From a bacterium (GTDB taxonomy: Bacteria > Zixibacteria > MSB-5A5 > GN15 > FEB-12), in the NCBI GenBank assembly GCA_030668045.1, contig DAOUUR010000105.1, positions 1 to 7,486 on the forward strand: 7,486 nucleotides of DNA. Reading direction: 5' to 3'. This document shows, one piece after another, positions 5,843 through 7,486 of the stretch (position 1 is the stretch's first letter; every line of letters starts with the position of its first letter). Both the position numbers and the translations under genes were made by a program. The notes under the pieces were generated by a model that searched no databases, had not been told where the DNA came from, and worked only from the letters and a program-made list of their open reading frames with translations.

Positions 5843-6456
5843 TGGATATCGGAACACTCGTCGCCGGTCTCCTGACCTTGGCGGTTCTATCGTTTTTGTA
5901 CCGTGACAATCCGGTGTATAAGATGGCTGAGTCGCTGTTGATCGGTGTCTCTATCGGGTATTTCCTTGTCGTGACGTGGGAGAGCACCCTGATGGACACG
6001 ATGTTCGAGCCGCTGTTTGCCGGAGATGATTTCTGGCTGCTGCTCCCGCTGTTGCTCGGACTGCTAATGTTTGCTCGTTTCGGTCGCAGGGTAGCGTGGC
6101 TGGCGAAAATACCGATTGGATTTCTGATAGGTTCCGGCGCCGGGGTAGCTATTCCGGCCATGTTGTACGCTCGGACAATCAAGCAGATGTCGGCCACTGT
6201 CGTGCCCCTGACTACATCGTCGGGCTGGCCTGATATCTCCGGCATTGTTGTACTTGTGGGTGTGATAACGACTATCACCTATTTCTATTTCAGTCGCGAA
6301 CACGAAGGTGTGTTGGGCCGTTCTGCAAAGATTGGCACCTATTTTCTCATGGTGTTTTTCGGAGCGACCTTTGGGTTCACCGTGATGTCGCGGATGTCAA
6401 CATTCATTGGTCGCATGGAATTCCTGCTGACCGATTTTCTCGGCCTTATGTACTAG
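5842..6456 (+). CDS. Uncharacterised polytopic membrane protein, fourth gene of the cassette
   Basis: A 204-residue protein with about six membrane segments (roughly 4-20, 32-49, 63-79, 89-109, 132-149, 163-183). Distinctive parts are YRDNPVYKMAESLLIGVSIGY (20-40), where a polar DNP/AES stretch lies between helices 1 and 2, and the glycine-rich helix IGFLIGSGAGVAI (92-104), which suggests tight helix packing. The ATG overlaps the TGA of the gene before by one base (TGATG), behind a strong GGGAGAGG ribosome site. It ends with TAG at 6454-6456 and is the last gene of the overlapping block; the next open frame starts 69 bp on. No known family is recognised. It probably forms a membrane complex with the three proteins encoded before it, based only on coupling and shared location. 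Confidence 0.8.
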   Translation: MDIGTLVAGLLTLAVLSFLYRDNPVYKMAESLLIGVSIGYFLVVTWESTLMDTMFEPLFAGDDFWLLLPLLLGLLMFARFGRRVAWLAKIPIGFLIGSGAGVAIPAMLYARTIKQMSATVVPLTTSSGWPDISGIVVLVGVITTITYFYFSREHEGVLGRSAKIGTYFLMVFFGATFGFTVMSRMSTFIGRMEFLLTDFLGLMY

Positions 6457-6497
6457 ATCGGATACGACTGTGAACACCTCGATCATTACCCCGATTC

Positions 6498-6534
6498 AGG
6501 ACACAAAAGGCGGGCATAGCCCGTGATGTGTCCT
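6498..6534 (+). promoter_or_regulatory. RNA hairpin enclosing the start of the zinc-ribbon gene
   Basis: AGGACACA (6498-6505) pairs perfectly with TGTGTCCT (6527-6534). Inside it, CGGGC (6511-6515) pairs with GCCCG (6519-6523) over an ATA loop. The ribosome-site-like AAAGG (6506-6510) falls in the internal loop and the ATG (6526-6528) at the base of the outer stem. The fold would hide the start codon. No T-run follows on either strand, so it is not a standard terminator. Confidence 0.45.
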
Positions 6535-6648
6535 CGATGTAAGGTTGCCATGAAGGAAGAGAAACGGTCTTTCCATAAGAAGCGGAAATGGATTTGTCCG
6601 AAGTGTGGTCTGGTCCGAATGCAGGTGCAAAAGAAGAAAAGTGATTGA
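6526..6648 (+). CDS. Zinc-ribbon microprotein (40 aa)
   Basis: A 40-residue basic protein with two CPxC knuckles, CPRC (residues 2-5) and CPKCG (24-28), separated by 18 residues. Four cysteines in this spacing are typical of a zinc ribbon, which usually binds nucleic acid or a protein partner. The linker and tail are rich in Lys and Arg (KRSFHKKRKW and QVQKKK), consistent with RNA or DNA binding. An in-frame TAG at 6517 limits the start to GTG 6523 or ATG 6526; I chose the ATG. It lies 69 bp after the membrane cassette on the same strand and may be its last co-transcribed gene or stand alone. Its start lies within a two-part hairpin (6498-6534). The regular Cys pattern makes a real gene likely despite the short length; the function is unknown. 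Confidence 0.7.
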   Translation: MCPRCKVAMKEEKRSFHKKRKWICPKCGLVRMQVQKKKSD

Positions 6649-6662
6649 CTCTCTCTGCTGCC

Positions 6663-6678
6663 GTACGTGATCATGTAC
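6663..6678. promoter_or_regulatory. 16-bp near-perfect palindrome, possible operator
   Basis: GTACGTGATCATGTAC reads the same on both strands except for one pair (7 of 8 pairs match). It sits about 48 bp upstream of the DUF72 start, just before a weak CATAAT -10-like box (6707-6712) with no good -35. The length and symmetry suit a dimeric repressor or activator. Its GTAC ends recall the half-sites at 3216-3232. Confidence 0.35.
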
Positions 6679-6725
6679 AGAAACAGTTCGAATAAACTTC
6701 CGTAAGCATAATATACGACATAGAT

Positions 6726-7486
6726 ATGAACACCGGCGATAAAGGAGAGATCAGAGTAGGGACATCAGGCTACAGTTTTGAAGACTGGCGGGGAGAATTC
6801 TATCCCGAAGATATCGACAAGGGGAAGATGCTGGACCATTATTTCAAGTTCTTCTCAACTGTTGAGATCAATTCCACCTACTACCGGATCCCACACCCGG
6901 CTGTAATGCACAATATCGTAAAAAAAGCACCAACGGGTGCCGACTTTATCGTCAAGGTTACCCAGACATTTACGCATCGTCGCGAAGAATTGGAAGCCGA
7001 TGTTGAGAAATTCCGGGAAGCTCTCAGGCCGATGGAGGATTCGCACCTGCTTTCCGGCCTGTTGGCGCAGTTTCCGTACTCTTTCAAGTTCAGCCCTGAC
7101 GCGCTGGACTATGTGGCCTTGGTTCGGGATGCAGTCGCTCCGCACAACCTGTTTGCAGAGTTTCGGCATGACAGCTGGGTGAATCGAACCATGTACGACC
7201 GGCTATGCTCTGAAAAGATTGGCTATGTTTGTGTCGATGAACCGGCGCTGCAGGGACTTCTTAAACCGGACGCTTTCGCTACCACCGATACCGGCTATGT
7301 CCGGCTTCATGGGCGCAATGCTGCAAAGTGGTGGAATGGCGGCGCTCTTCGATATGACTACTGCTACTCTAAAGAGGAGTTGGCTGAATGGCATACCAAG
7401 ATTGATAAATTGAGAACCAGGCTCAAAAAGATATATGTGTTTTTCAACAATTGCCATCTTGGCCAGGCGGTCCAGAATGCCAGTGA
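6726..7486 (+). CDS. DUF72 (YecE-like) family protein, C-terminus cut by window edge
   Basis: 253 residues are visible, with probably only a short C-terminal part missing. DUF72 hallmarks appear in order: VGTSGYSFEDWRGEFYP (11-27), YFKFFSTVEINSTYYRIP (39-56), LLAQFPYSFKFS (112-123), LFAEFRHDSWV (142-152), YVCVDEP (167-173), YVRLHGRN (191-198) and YVFFNNCHLGQAVQNA (237-252). Family members are soluble TIM-barrel-like proteins; the barrel is thought to carry an active site, but the reaction is not settled to my knowledge. The ATG at 6726 is the only start that keeps the conserved first strand in full. It has no clear Shine-Dalgarno site. With a CATAAT box at 6707-6712 the transcript could begin within a few bases of the ATG, so leaderless translation is possible. 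It is separated by 77 bp from the zinc-ribbon gene and is probably its own unit. Confidence 0.93.
   Translation, partial: MNTGDKGEIRVGTSGYSFEDWRGEFYPEDIDKGKMLDHYFKFFSTVEINSTYYRIPHPAVMHNIVKKAPTGADFIVKVTQTFTHRREELEADVEKFREALRPMEDSHLLSGLLAQFPYSFKFSPDALDYVALVRDAVAPHNLFAEFRHDSWVNRTMYDRLCSEKIGYVCVDEPALQGLLKPDAFATTDTGYVRLHGRNAAKWWNGGALRYDYCYSKEELAEWHTKIDKLRTRLKKIYVFFNNCHLGQAVQNAS

Noticed and set aside
5814..6278. Minus-strand open frame of 154 codons
   Set aside because: It is antisense to the fourth cassette gene, its composition is low-complexity (Ser, Pro, Ile, Thr), and it lacks motifs. The plus-strand frame has helices and a good ribosome site.

Overview
The window looks like chromosomal DNA of a free-living diderm (Gram-negative-type) bacterium. 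The signs are a Sec-type signal peptide without a lipobox on the ABC solute-binding protein, a separate lipoprotein with a lipobox, GTG and ATG starts with Shine-Dalgarno sites, and very tight gene packing. Base composition is moderate. My impression is a poorly cultivated environmental lineage, perhaps a Zixibacteria/FCB-like group. That rests on remembered resemblance of the lipoprotein and membrane proteins, so the taxonomy is weakly supported.

Left part (1-3266, minus strand): a carbohydrate ABC importer operon of the CUT1 (maltose/multiple-sugar) type. A good sigma70-like promoter (3239-3266) drives a periplasmic solute-binding protein, then a MalF-type permease, then a MalG-type permease, joined by 4-bp and 7-bp overlaps. 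No ATPase is present, so it must be encoded elsewhere. Downstream on the same strand, a lipoprotein gene with a possible coiled coil runs off the left edge.

Middle (3187-3600): a non-coding divergent region rich in structure. It holds a 140-bp MITE-like palindrome with the GTCATTGCGAG arms seen in many environmental genomes, then two 35-bp direct repeats that each form a CTTG-loop hairpin with compensatory base changes, then a terminator-like hairpin with a T-run just before the next operon.

Right part (3601-6456, plus strand): four overlapping genes (TGATG, GTGA, TGATG junctions) that all encode membrane proteins of no known function. The first appears to be a DUF6754-type protein with a conserved domain predicted to be cytoplasmic. 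The third has a domain predicted to lie outside the membrane. The second and fourth are polytopic. This looks like a conserved but uncharacterised inner-membrane complex and is the best candidate for an undescribed system here.

Right end: a 40-residue zinc-ribbon microprotein whose start codon lies in an RNA hairpin, a 16-bp near-palindrome that may be an operator, and a DUF72 (YecE-like) gene cut by the right edge.
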